DNA of 64,000 bases from contig CM057467.1 in assembly GCA_030035585.1 (NCBI GenBank), positions 69,056,941 to 69,120,940 on the forward strand, given 5' to 3'. This document shows positions 34,047-43,797 of the stretch, one piece after another. Position 1 is the first letter of the stretch. The number at the start of each line of letters is the position of its first letter. Under the pieces are notes generated by a model. The model made no database searches and was not told where the DNA came from. It was given only the letters and a program-made list of their open reading frames with translations. This DNA is from Dugong dugon. Its lineage: Eukaryota > Chordata > Mammalia > Sirenia > Dugongidae. The position numbers and the translations under genes are program-made.

Positions 34047-35053
34047 TTTTTTTTTTACTGTGCTTTAAGTGAAAGTTTGCAATTCAGGCTAGTTTCTCAC
34101 ACAAAAAGCCATACACACACTGTTAAGTGATCCTAGTTGCTCTCTTTATACTGTGACAGCACACTCCCCCCTTCCACCCTGGATTTCCTGTGTCCTTTCA
34201 TCCAGCTCCTGACCCTCTCTGCCTTTCCATCCTGCCTCCAGACAGGAACTGCCCATTTAGTCTCATGTATCTACTTGAGCTAAGAAGCACACTCCTCATG
34301 AGGATCACTCCATGTCCCCTAGTCCGGTCTAATCTCTGTCTGAAGAGCTGGCATTGAGAATGGTTCCAGTTTTGGGCTAACAGAGTCTGGGGGCCAAGTC
34401 TTCCGGGGTCCCTCCAGTCTCAGTTATACCATCAAGTCTGGTCTCTTTGCTAGAATTTGAGTTCTGCACCCTACTTTTCTCCTGCTCCATCAGGGACTTT
34501 CTGTTGTGTTTCCTATCAAGGTGGTCACTGGTGGTAGCCGGGCACCATCTAGTTCTTCTCGCCTCAGGCTGATGTCTCTGGTTTATGTGTCCCTTTCTGT
34601 CTCTTGGGCTAATATTTTTCTTGTGTCTTTGGTGTTGTTCGTTCTCCTTTGCTTCAGGTAGGTTGCGACCAATTGATGCATCTTAGATGGCCGCTTGCTA
34701 GCTTTTAAGATCCCGGATGCCACTCATCAAAGTGGGATGCAGAACATTTTCTTAATAAACTTTGTTATACCAGTTGACCTAGATGTCCCCTGAAACCATG
34801 GTTCCCAGACCTCTGCCCCTGCTGCTCTGTCCCTTGAAGTGTTTGGTTGTATTCAGGAAACTTCTTAGCTTTCGGTTTAGTCCAGTTGTGCTGACTTCCC
34901 CTGTGGTGCATATTGTCCTTGCCTTCACTTAAGATAATTCTTGTCTGTTATCTATTTAACGAATACCCCTCTATCTCCCTCCCCACCTTTGTAACCATCA
35001 AAGAATGTTTTCTTCTGTGTTTAAATCTTTCTTGAGTTCTTATAATAGTGATT
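34047..35053 (-). mobile_element. 5'-truncated L1 3'-UTR insertion
   Basis: A T-run is followed by the antisense 3' UTR (ACTGTGCTTTAAGTGAAAGT ... TTTAAATCTTTCTTGAGTTC). A perfect 12-bp duplication, AGACTACCTTTT, lies at 34035-34046 and 35054-35065. Confidence 0.93.
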
Positions 35054-35291
35054 AGACTACCTTTTGCTTTCAAATTTTGCTCAGAATTAAGTTTTAACAT
35101 TCATTTAAAAATAAGTAAATTTGGTTCCTCCCAAAATAAGTTGTATAAGGAATTGTGATACCAAATTATTTCATAATTTGTGCCATATATTAATGAAAGG
35201 TCAAAATTTCTGAAGAAACTGGAAATTTGGTGCAGTGCTTATTATCTCACTAGTTTAGAGGCTGGGCAAATTAATAAAAACTAAAAGTTAT

Positions 35292-35499
35292 ATTTAGGTG
35301 TCCCTGGGTGGTGCAAACAGTCAATGTGCATGGCTGTTAACCAAGAGATTGAAGTTTCCAGTTCACCCAGAGGCACTTCAGAAGAAAGGCCTAGCAACCT
35401 ACTTCCAGAAAATCAGCCATTGAAAACCCTGTGGAGCACAGTTCCTCTCTGACACACATGGGGTGGCCAGGAGTAGGAATCAACTGGATGGAAACTGGT
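35292..35499 (+). mobile_element. AfroSINE variant
   Basis: Sense copy: CCCTGGGTGGTGCAAACAGT, then GAAGAAAGGCCTAGCAACCT and GGGTGGCCAGGAGTAGGAAT. The duplication TAAAAGTTAT lies at 35282-35291 and 35500-35509. The body differs from the standard type and matches the copies at 17545 and 36546. Confidence 0.9.
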
Positions 35500-35509
35500 T
35501 AAAAGTTAT

Positions 35510-36059
35510 GCTTAGAAGCCATTTTTGCCCAATATCAGGGTGATTTTTAAAAGTTTTTAGGTAAGACTTTTGATGTACTGACATGGGCTTTGAGAGCACA
35601 CTGAGCAGAAATCTGCCTCAAACTGATGTTAAGAAAGAAAAGCATGAGAGGAGAACTTGACAGGTGCCTTCCAACAGACTGAGACCAGGCTCCAACTCCA
35701 CATAATGGAAAAAATTTTGTTTGAGTAGCAAAATTAAGTATACTAGTGGACATATGACTCATATAAGCAAAAGTTCCTCAAGAAAGCGTTCATAGTGAAG
35801 GTTGAGTCTGTATGTTTATTATTTCTTGAAGCCTTTCTTTCCTGTATTTGTACATTTTCTGGATGGTAGCTTTATAGCTCTTCATTTTTTCTTCGCTTTT
35901 CCCTAAATTTTTCACATTTTATTTGCTATAATAAATCTGTATTTCTTTGGTAATCACCAAAAAGTTATTTAAAAAATACTTTTCTAAAGAGGCTTTATAC
36001 AAGGAAAATTGTGCTTTTATTTACTCTTAGTCCTGAGTTCTCTCACAGTAATATTACCA
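35510..36059. other. Intronic sequence without recognised features
   Basis: Nothing recognised beyond AT-rich sequence. Confidence 0.45.
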
Positions 36060-36545
36060 TCATCCATGCAAGCCACCTGTACTGGAAATTTAGGAGCCAT
36101 CCCAGACTCTAATGTTTGACATATTTTTTACTTTGTTACTAAGTTTTATTGAGTCTGTTTTCTTTATTCCCTTTCATAATTACCCTCACTTTTCTATGTC
36201 ATTGCTACTCTAATTCGTGCTGAACTGCTTGCGGATCTCTGAAAGGATGAAAGATTGTTTCACATTTTTATGCTTTTTCTCATCCTCCTCCTTCTGTTTT
36301 GAGTATCTCCTGCTTATCTTCCCTTGCCTGTACACTGTACTCCTATCCTCCTATCCATCATTAATCTGCTGTTCAAGTATCAAGTACCACATGCTCTGTG
36401 AAATCTTTCCTGTTCCCTCTCTGTCTCTCAAGTTAAATTGAGCACTTCTTCCTCCTTACCTTCTACTACCCTGTGCAGATTTTATATCACAGTACTCATA
36501 ACGCTTTCCAGATAGCTTAGTGTACCATTCTGTAAGCTCTTCAGG
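36060..36545 (+). mobile_element. LINE-2 3' region
   Basis: CATCCCAGACTCTAATG, TGTGAAATCTTTCCTGTTCC and CCATTCTGTAAGCTCTTCAG fit the L2 3' end, which an AfroSINE cuts off. Confidence 0.55.
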
Positions 36546-36745
36546 GTCGCTGGATGGCACAAATGGTTTGTGCTAGGCTACCAATCGAAGGGTTAACAGT
36601 TGAACCCACCCAGTGGGTCTGAGGAAGAAGGGCCTAGAGACTTGCTTCCATAAAGATTAAAGCCAAGAAAGCCCTGTGGAGCTCAGTTCTACTCTATAAC
36701 ACATAGGTCGCTATGGATCAGAATCGACTTGATGGCCACGGATTT
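36546..36745 (+). mobile_element. AfroSINE variant
   Basis: GTCGCTGGATGGCACAAATG, AGAAGGGCCTAGAGACTTGC, then GGTCGCTATGGATCAGAATC and CGACTTGATGGCCACGG. Confidence 0.85.
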
Positions 36746-36774
36746 CTTTCTTCTTTTTTCTTCTTCCAAATGAC

Positions 36775-37090
36775 AGTTTATTTTAATTAAATACAAGCAA
36801 GGAAGAAAGGCATAACGGCCCACTCAAGTATTTTGCATAGAGGTACAAATACCATTGTAAACAATTAATAGGTGGACAAGAGAGAAGAGGATGTTTTCTG
36901 TGAACAATCTCCCAGATAAAAACAAAATTCACGTTGTCCTGGATCCTAGACGCACACGTACACACAGTGGGTGGTGTGGGAGGGTGGGCCAAGGGGTTAC
37001 TCTGGAGGTGGTCGGCTTGGATTCTGCAAAACCTCTCCTTAGCTGGCTTCCGTGGGAACGGGGGCACCTTTCCAGTCAGTGCTCTGCCGG
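36775..37090 (-). pseudogene. Possible retrocopy of an mRNA 3' UTR
   Basis: On the minus strand the sequence is mixed-composition, non-repeat-like text ending TTAATTAAAATAAACTGTCA, with an AATAAA-type signal and then A/G-rich sequence (AAGAAGAAAAAAGAAGAAAG). This looks like a reverse-transcribed mRNA end. I cannot name the parent gene, and no duplication was found. It could be an unrecognised repeat instead. Confidence 0.35.
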
Positions 37091-37371
37091 CTTTCTTGGG
37101 TGCCCAGCAGAGCTGTTATATATACATGGACCCAATCACTGACTTTAGAATTGCTCTCCAATTTAAAAATGCAAATCGTGCACACTCTCTGTCAAAAACA
37201 AATGTAGACTATAGGAGACTTTATTCAAAAGAATTATTGCAAGAGAGGAAAAGGAGCTACTGTAATGGGGGAAAGGGACGATTGAAAACTAGGGAGAATG
37301 CTCTAACCATAAATCTGTCAGTGTCTCATAGTTTGGGCAGAAGAGAAGTTTTATATTGTTGCTTTTCTGTC

Positions 37372-37500
37372 ATGTTGTTGTTGGGTGTCTTTGAGTTGGT
37401 TTTTGACTCATAGAGACCCCAAATGACAGAGTAGATCTATCCCATAGGGTTTGCTAGGCTTAAATCTTTAATGGAGCAGATTGCTAGGTCTTTCTCCCAT
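37372..37500 (-). mobile_element. AfroSINE fragment
   Basis: Antisense tail and body: GTTGTTGTTGGGTGTCTTTG, AGTTGGTTTTTGACTCATAG, CCCATAGGGTTTGCTAGGCT. The tRNA-like head is missing. Confidence 0.8.
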
Positions 37501-37974
37501 CACGGGTTTCATTTTTTAGTTAAGTTCTGCAGTGGCAGGGATTCTTGCTTATCATTTTATCTCCAGTGACTGGTAGATAATATTGTTGTTAGGTGCCATC
37601 GAATTGATTCTGACTCATAGTAACCCGGTGTACAACAGAACAAAACATTGCCCGGTCCTGCGCCATCCTCACAATCGTTGCTATGTTTGAGCCCTCATGG
37701 TTGAAACCATTGTGTCAGTCCATCGCGTTGAGGGTCCTCTTTTTCACTAATCCTCTACATTATCAAGCATGATGTCTTTCTCCAGAAACTGTTCCCGGTT
37801 GATAACATGTCCAAAGTATGTGAGATGACTCGCCATCCTTGCTTCTAAGGAGCATTCTGGAACAAGACAGATTTGTTCGTTTTTCCGGCAGTCCATGGTA
37901 TATTCAGTACTCTTCACCAACACCGTAGTTCAAATGCATCAATTCTTCTTCAGTCTTCTTTATTCATTGTCCAA

Positions 37975-38478
37975 TGTCTTAGTTATCTAGTGCCACCATA
38001 ACAGAAATATCACAAGTAGAAGGTTTTGACAAACAAATTTATTCTCTCACAGTCTAGGAGGCTAGAAGTCCGAATTCAGGGTGCCAGCTCCAGAGAAAGG
38101 CTTTCTTTCTCTTTGGGCTGTGGAGGAAGGTCCTTGTCATCAATCTTCCCCTGGCCTAGGAGCTTCTCAGTGCAAGGACCCTGGGTCCAAAGGACAGGCT
38201 GTGCTCCTGGCACTACTTTCTTGGTGGTATGAGGTCCCCCTGTTTCTCTGCTCACTTCTCTTTTGTATCTCAAAAGAGATTGACTCAAGATACAACCTAA
38301 TTTTGTAGATTGAGTCCTGCCTCTAATCCTGCCTTGTTAACATCCGCAGAGTAGGATTTACAACACATAGTAAAATCACATCAGGTGACAAAATGGTGGA
38401 CAGTCAGACAATACTGGGAATCACGGCGTAGTCAAGTTGACATACATTTTGGGGGAGGATACAATTCAATCCATAACA
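37975..38478 (-). mobile_element. MaLR-like solo LTR inside the RTE copy
   Basis: A 504-bp LTR with TG...CA ends (TGTCTTAGTT ... CCATAACA on this strand). In its own sense it contains a TATA-like region and an AATAAA-type signal (revcomp of CAAATTTATTCTCTCACAG). The 5-bp duplication is TCCAA/TCCAC (37970-37974, 38479-38483). No viral genes are present. Confidence 0.88.
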
Positions 38479-38769
38479 TCCACCTTTTGGATGCATATGG
38501 GGCGATTGAAAAAACCATGGCTTGAGTCAGGTGCACCTTAGTCTTAAAGGTGACATCTTTGCTTTTCAACATTTTAAAGAGGTCTTTTGCAGCAGATCTG
38601 CCCAGTGCAATACGTCATTTGATAGCTTGACTGCTGCTTCCATGGGCATTGATTGTAGACCCAAGTAAAATGAAATCTTTCACAACTTCAGTATTTTCTC
38701 CGTTTATCACGATGTTGTTTATTGGTCTAGTTATGGTGATTTTTGTTTTCTTTATATTAAGGTGTATGA

Positions 38770-38905
38770 GTTCAGCTGCTAACCAGAAAGTCAGCAGTTC
38801 GAATCTACCAGCCACTCCTTGGAAACCCTGTGGGGCAGTTCTACTGTGTTCTATAGGGTTGCTATGAGTTGAAATCGACTCAGTGACAATGGGTTTTTTT
38901 TTTTA
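38770..38905 (+). mobile_element. 5'-truncated AfroSINE inside the RTE copy
   Basis: TTCAGCTGCTAACCAGAAAG, then CAGCAGTTCGAATCTACC and GGGTTGCTATGAGTTGAAAT, ending in a T-run. No duplication was found; the flanking RTE sequence does not join up (see findings). Confidence 0.87.
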
Positions 38906-39306
38906 AATCGATGTACTTCAGCAACTATTTTTGAATGATCTTCAGCAAAATTTTACTTGTGTTTAATATTAATGATATTGTTTGATAATTTCTGCATTCA
39001 GTTAGATCACTTTGTTTGGAATGGGCACAAATATGGATCTCTTCCAGTTGGTTGGCCAGGTAGCTGTGTTCCAGATATCTTGGCATACATGAGTAAGTGC
39101 CTCCAGCATTGCATCCATTTGTTGAAACATTTCAATTGGTATTCCATCAATTCCTGAAGCTTTGTTTCCACCAGCGTCTTCAGTGCCACTTGGACTTCTT
39201 CCTTCAGTACCATTGGTTCTTGACCATATGCCATCTCCTGAAATGGTTGAACGTTGACCAATTCTTTTTGGTGCAGTAACTCTGTGTATTCCTTCTATCT
39301 TCTTTT

Positions 39307-39579
39307 TTTTCCCTTTTTTATTGTTGTACTTTAAGTGAAAGTTTACAATTCAAGTTAGTCTCTCATACAAAAATTTATACATACCTTGTTACGTGACCTT
39401 AGTTGCTCTCCCTATACTGTGACAGCACACTCCTCCTTTCCACCCCTTGTTTCCCATGTCCATTCAACCAGCTCATGACCCTCTCTGCCTTCTCATCTCA
39501 CCTCTGGACAAGAGCTGCCCATTTAGTCTCATGTATCTACTTGAGCTAAGAAGGATACTCTTCACAAGTATCTTTTTAC
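39307..39579 (-). mobile_element. L1 3'-UTR fragment inside the RTE copy
   Basis: Antisense L1 3' UTR of 273 bp (GTTGTACTTTAAGTGAAAGT ... CTTGAGCTAAGAAGGATACT). The duplication CCTTCTATCTTCTTTT (39291-39306) and CCTTCCATCTTCTTTT (39580-39595) has one mismatch in 16. Confidence 0.93.
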
Positions 39580-39930
39580 CCTTCCATCTTCTTTTGATGC
39601 TTCTTGTGTTGTTCAATATTTTGCCCATAGAATGTGTCAGTATTACAGCTTGAGGCTTGAATTTTTCCTTCAGTTCTTTTCAGCTTGAGAAATGCCAAGT
39701 GTGTTCTTCCCTTTTGGTTTTCTAACTCCAGGTGTTTGCACATTTCATTATAATACTTTACTTTGTCTTCTCGAGTTGCCCTTTGAATCTTCTGTCAGCC
39801 CTTTTACTTCATCGTTCTCTTTGCTTTAGCTCCTCTATGTTCAAGAGCAAGTTTCAGAGTCTCTTGTGACATCCATTTTGGTCTTTTCTTTCTTTCTTGT
39901 CTTTTTAATGACAGTACTGATTTTTTAATG

Positions 39931-40281
39931 ACTCTATTAGGTAATAGAAAGTGCTTAATAAATGTTTATGAAATTAATAGTTAATTATGAAATAATTATG
40001 TTTATGAAATTAATAGTTTTTTTCAATTTATTAAAGACCATGTTCTGTTTAAAAAGTTATTTTTTGAGTTAAATGTTATGTAAAGCAAACTTGTAAATTA
40101 ACATTTGCCTACCACATGAGAATGATATTCTTTTCATTGACAGTTGGAAGTAATTGATGTGTTTGCTAGTACTACTGTTTGAATTAAAGAGATTCTGTGT
40201 CCTGTTTCTTTAAATGTAATATTTTATTCAAAGTAAATACATGTAATAGGAAGTTAAAGCCTAGTCTGTGATAGTCTAATA
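39931..40281. other. Intronic sequence without recognised features
   Basis: AT-rich. A short direct repeat of TTTATGAAATTAATAG occurs near 39965 and 40001. Confidence 0.5.
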
Positions 40282-40514
40282 CAGTTGTTGGCTGGGTGAA
40301 CTACAGCCCATGGACCAAATCTGGCGTGCCACCTGTTTTTGTAAATAAAGTTTTATTGGTACATAGCTGGCTCATTTGTTTACATATTGTCTATGGTTAC
40401 TTTCACACTACAGCATCAGAGTTGAGTAATTGCGACAGAGAACATATGACCTGCAAAGCCTAAAGTAAATACTATAGCCCTTTACAGAAAGAAAAAAAAA
40501 ATCGCCAACCTTTA
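40282..40514. mobile_element. hAT-type non-autonomous DNA transposon
   Basis: TGAACTACAGCCCATGGACC, TTTTTGTAAATAAAGTTTTA, GACAGAGAACATATGACCTG and ATAGCCCTTTACAGAAAG match a common ancient mammalian hAT-type repeat. The left end is CAGTTGTTGGC. Possible 8-bp duplication GTCTAATA/TTCTAGTA (40274-40281, 40515-40522), 6 of 8 matching. Confidence 0.65.
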
Positions 40515-41059
40515 TTCTAGTATCTGAAGAGAGAGATTTATCAGATGATTATCTGTGTGTTTGAGAACTTACAGAATACATATTAAGTGCCTAGTGTGTC
40601 CTGTGAATGAAACCATTAGTAAAACAGTAGTTTCCTCAACATTTATCTTATTTTACCTGCAACTATGTAAAAATACTGTGCATAAAAATAATTAGTTGTC
40701 TAGATTTTCTCTACTCTTGAATAAGTGTTACCACTTTTATCAAAGTCGTAAAATTCTCAGAAAAATTGTTGCTGAGAGCTGTTTGTTGTTTTTATTTAAA
40801 TAATCTTTGTTATAATTGCTGTACAATGAAATAAATATCCTGCTGCACTTTTACTATTATTCTTCCTTCATAAGTTAGGTGAATCTGAATGCTTTTTTGT
40901 TAATGGGACAATGACATTAAATTGGATTAGTTGCTTTAACTTAAGGATAGCCGTGGGTTCCTCTGCCTAATTGTCGTGAGCCAAGGTTGGGATGGGGGCC
41001 AAGTGACATAGATAGTAATTGGTAGTCAAGGGTAAGATTTGTTGTAACCAGGGCTTAGA
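40515..41059. other. Intronic sequence without recognised features
   Basis: Nothing recognised. Confidence 0.5.
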
Positions 41060-41265
41060 AATCCTTGCTTCAGGTTGGAATCCTGCTGAGAATTTGCATT
41101 TTTAACAAGTTCCCAGGTGATGCTAATGCTGCTGGGTTAGGGACCAATTCTGAGAACCACTAGTAGAGCTATGGTTCTCAAAATTGATCGTATGTAAGAA
41201 TCACTTGGGGATCTTGTTAAACTATAGATTCTGATTCAGTATATTTCGGGGTAGAAAGGAAAATT
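41060..41265. mobile_element. Two hAT-Charlie (MER5/MER20-type) fragments
   Basis: 41060-41162 reads GAGAATTTGCATTTTTAACA, AGTTCCCAGGTGATGCTAAT and TTCTGAGAACCACTAG. 41170-41260 reads ATGGTTCTCAAAATTGATCG, AAGAATCACTTGGGGATC and GATTCTGATTCAGTATA. They are two adjacent small copies in opposite orientation. Confidence 0.72.
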
Positions 41266-42048
41266 GTCAGCAGGGGTTTGAATCGGTTCGAAGCTCTGTA
41301 ACAATTGATGTTCAAACTAGCTTCACAAACTCATCCAAGTGGACGAATTTAAGATCTGATTTGCAAGTAGAGTCCCTCAGATCTTAATGAGAATGAGGTC
41401 GAGTGAATGGTGATGCCATGTACTTAGGTGGAAAGGATATATTTATTGGACGTAGAACTTAAAAGATTTACTGAGGTTACTTGGAGGACAGACGGTTGGG
41501 AGGGAACATACTAGAGAACAGCTTACTAGGTATCTCAGGGAGTTTATTTTGACATTCCCTCTTATTCATTTTGTCCTGAGCAACCATGTGATTGGCTCTG
41601 CAAATAAATATAATTGCTGTTTCCTTAATGTTTAAATGTTGGGCCTTTTTAGGAGAAACTTAGATAAAATGGTTTATTCTGAATAGTAACTTGCTTTTGG
41701 TATTTGGAGTTTTGTGAGATAGATTGTAGCACATTGAAAAACTTTGGTCAGAAGTATAATGGAGCTTAATTTATAGTTCCATTAAAGCTTTCCTCAGCTC
41801 TACTTTATTACCAATGAAGGACCCATCTATAGTACAGCCAACTTTGGCTGGCATCTGAATTCAGATATTCCATAACATTCCTCATTTTAGGAATTTTATG
41901 TTCTATAAATACTGACTGTGATAAACTGATTTGTCCTTAATGTCATTCTTTTGCCTCCATGGCCTTTTGATTTTTTAGCCTAGCTTCTCTCTTAACCTTA
42001 TTTGGTTTGATTTGCCATGAAAACTACATCTATTTTTTTTTTTTTTTA
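41266..42048. other. Intronic sequence without recognised features
   Basis: No ORF or named repeat. A T-run at about 42032-42047 belongs to the L1 tail that follows. Confidence 0.5.
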
Positions 42049-42639
42049 ATTGTACTTCGGGTGAAGGCTTACAGAACAAGTAGTTTCTCATGAAACAGTA
42101 GTACACATATTGTTTTATGACATTGGTTAACAACCCCAAAACATGTCAACCCTCTAACTTCTCAGCCTTTTTTTTTTTTTTTTTTGGTGAAAATACACAT
42201 AGCCAAAGATAGACCATTTCAAAAATTTCTACATGTACATTTCGGTGACATTGACTATGCTCTTCCAATCGTGCTGTTATTCTCACTTAAGATGAAGGCT
42301 TACAGAACAAAATAGTTTCTCATTTAACAGTTACTACAAATGTTGCCCTATGACAGTGGTTAACAATCTCACAACACATCAACAATATCCTTACTCAACC
42401 TTGCGTTCCCTATCACCAGCTTCCTTGTCCCCTGCTGCATTCTGGCCCTTGTCACTGGACTCCTGTACCTTGTTAGTCTCATTTGGTTTTACGGGGCTGT
42501 CCACTCCCAGGCTGAACGGTGAACCTCAGACATAACTTCACCACTGAGCTATAAGGGTGTCTGGGGGCCATACTGTCAGGGTTTCTCCAGTCTCCTTTAG
42601 GCCAGTAAATCTGGTCTTTTTTTTTTTTTTTTTTTTTTA
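42049..42639 (-). repeat. Downstream copy of a tandemly duplicated L1 3'-UTR end (591-bp period)
   Basis: TTGTACTTCGGGTGAAGGCT to GGCCAGTAAATCTGGTCTTT repeats almost exactly from 42640 (TTGTACTTCAGGTGAAGGCT to GCCAGTAAATCTGGTCTTTT at about 43208). The copy adds one 3'-UTR end and poly-A tract downstream, in L1 sense, of the full element. Within each copy, AAGGCTTACAGAACAA occurs twice, about 240 bp apart. Confidence 0.88.
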
Positions 42640-43797
42640 ATTGTACTTCAGGTGAAGGCTTACAGAACAAATAGTTTCTCCTGAAACAGTAGTACACGTT
42701 GTTTTATGACATTTGTTAACAACCCCACAACATATTAACCCTCTAACTTCTCATGCTTTTTTTTTTTTTTTTTGGTGAAAATACACATAGCCAAAGATAC
42801 ACCGTTTCAAAACTTTCTACATACACAGTTCAGTGACGTTGACTACGCTCTTCCAGTTGTGCTGTTATTCTCACTTAAGATGAAGGCTTACAGAACAAAA
42901 TAGTTTCTCATTTAACAGTTACTGCAAATGTTGCCCTATGACAATGGTTAACAATCTCACAACACATCAACAATATCCTTACTCAACCTTGGGTTCCCTA
43001 TCAACAGCTTCCTTGTCCCCTGCTGCATTCTGGCCCTTGTCACTGGACTCCTGTACCTTGTTAGTCTCATTTAGTTTTACGGGGCTGTCCACTCCCAGGC
43101 TGAACAGTGAACCTCGGAGGTAACTTCATCACTGAGTTAAGAGGGTGTCTGGGAGCCATACGCTCGAGGTTTCTCCAGTATCCTTTAAGCCAGTAAATCT
43201 GGTCTTTTTTTTGTGAGTCAGAATTATGCTGTGCATCCTTCTCCAGCTCTGTCCAGAACCCTCTGTTGTGATCCTGGTCAGAGCAGTCAGTGGTGGTAGC
43301 CGGGCACCATCTAGCTGTACTGGACTCAGTCCGGTGGAGACCTTGGTAGCTGTGGACCATTAGTCCTTCGGACTAGTCTTTTCCTTGTGTCCTGTTGTCT
43401 TCATTCTCCCTTGCTCCCGAAGAGATGAGACCAGTGGAGTATCTTAAATGGCTGCTTACAGGCTTTTAAGACCCCAAACACTACTCACCAAGGTAGAATG
43501 TAGAGCACTGTCTTTATAAGCTGTGTCATGCCAACTGAGCTAGATGTTCCCCGAGACCATGGTCCCCACAGCCCTCCGCCCGGCAATTCTGTCCCTCAGG
43601 GAGTTTGGATGTATCTGTGGGGCTTCCATGACCTTTCCTTGTACAGGTTATGCTAGTTTCCCCTGTGTTTGTACTGTCTCACCCTTCACCCAAGATACCA
43701 CTTATCTATTGCCTATTAAGTATTTCCCACTGACCCCTCCCTTCTCTGGTAACCAACAAAGATCGTTAATTTTGTGTGTGAACTTTTTCATGGGTTT

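Larger units (their letters stand above)
37575..39930 (-). mobile_element. RTE-clade LINE with three nested insertions
   Basis: RTE antisense from the 3' end (AGGTGCCATCGAATTGATTC, 37591) through reverse-transcriptase sequence (LNIKKTKITITRPINNIVIN, 38690-38760) and upstream RT sequence (VQVALKTLVETKLQELMEYQ near 39150-39210) to about 39930 (CTCTTGTGACATCCATTTTG). It is interrupted by an LTR (37975-38478), an AfroSINE (38770-38905) and an L1 tail (39307-39579). About 500 bp of RTE is missing at the SINE. Confidence 0.88.

Noticed and set aside
42049..42639. Independent second L1 insertion instead of a duplication
   Set aside because: The near-identity to 42640-43230 and the junction at matching A-tracts favour duplication. 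Not excluded, since no target duplication could be tested.
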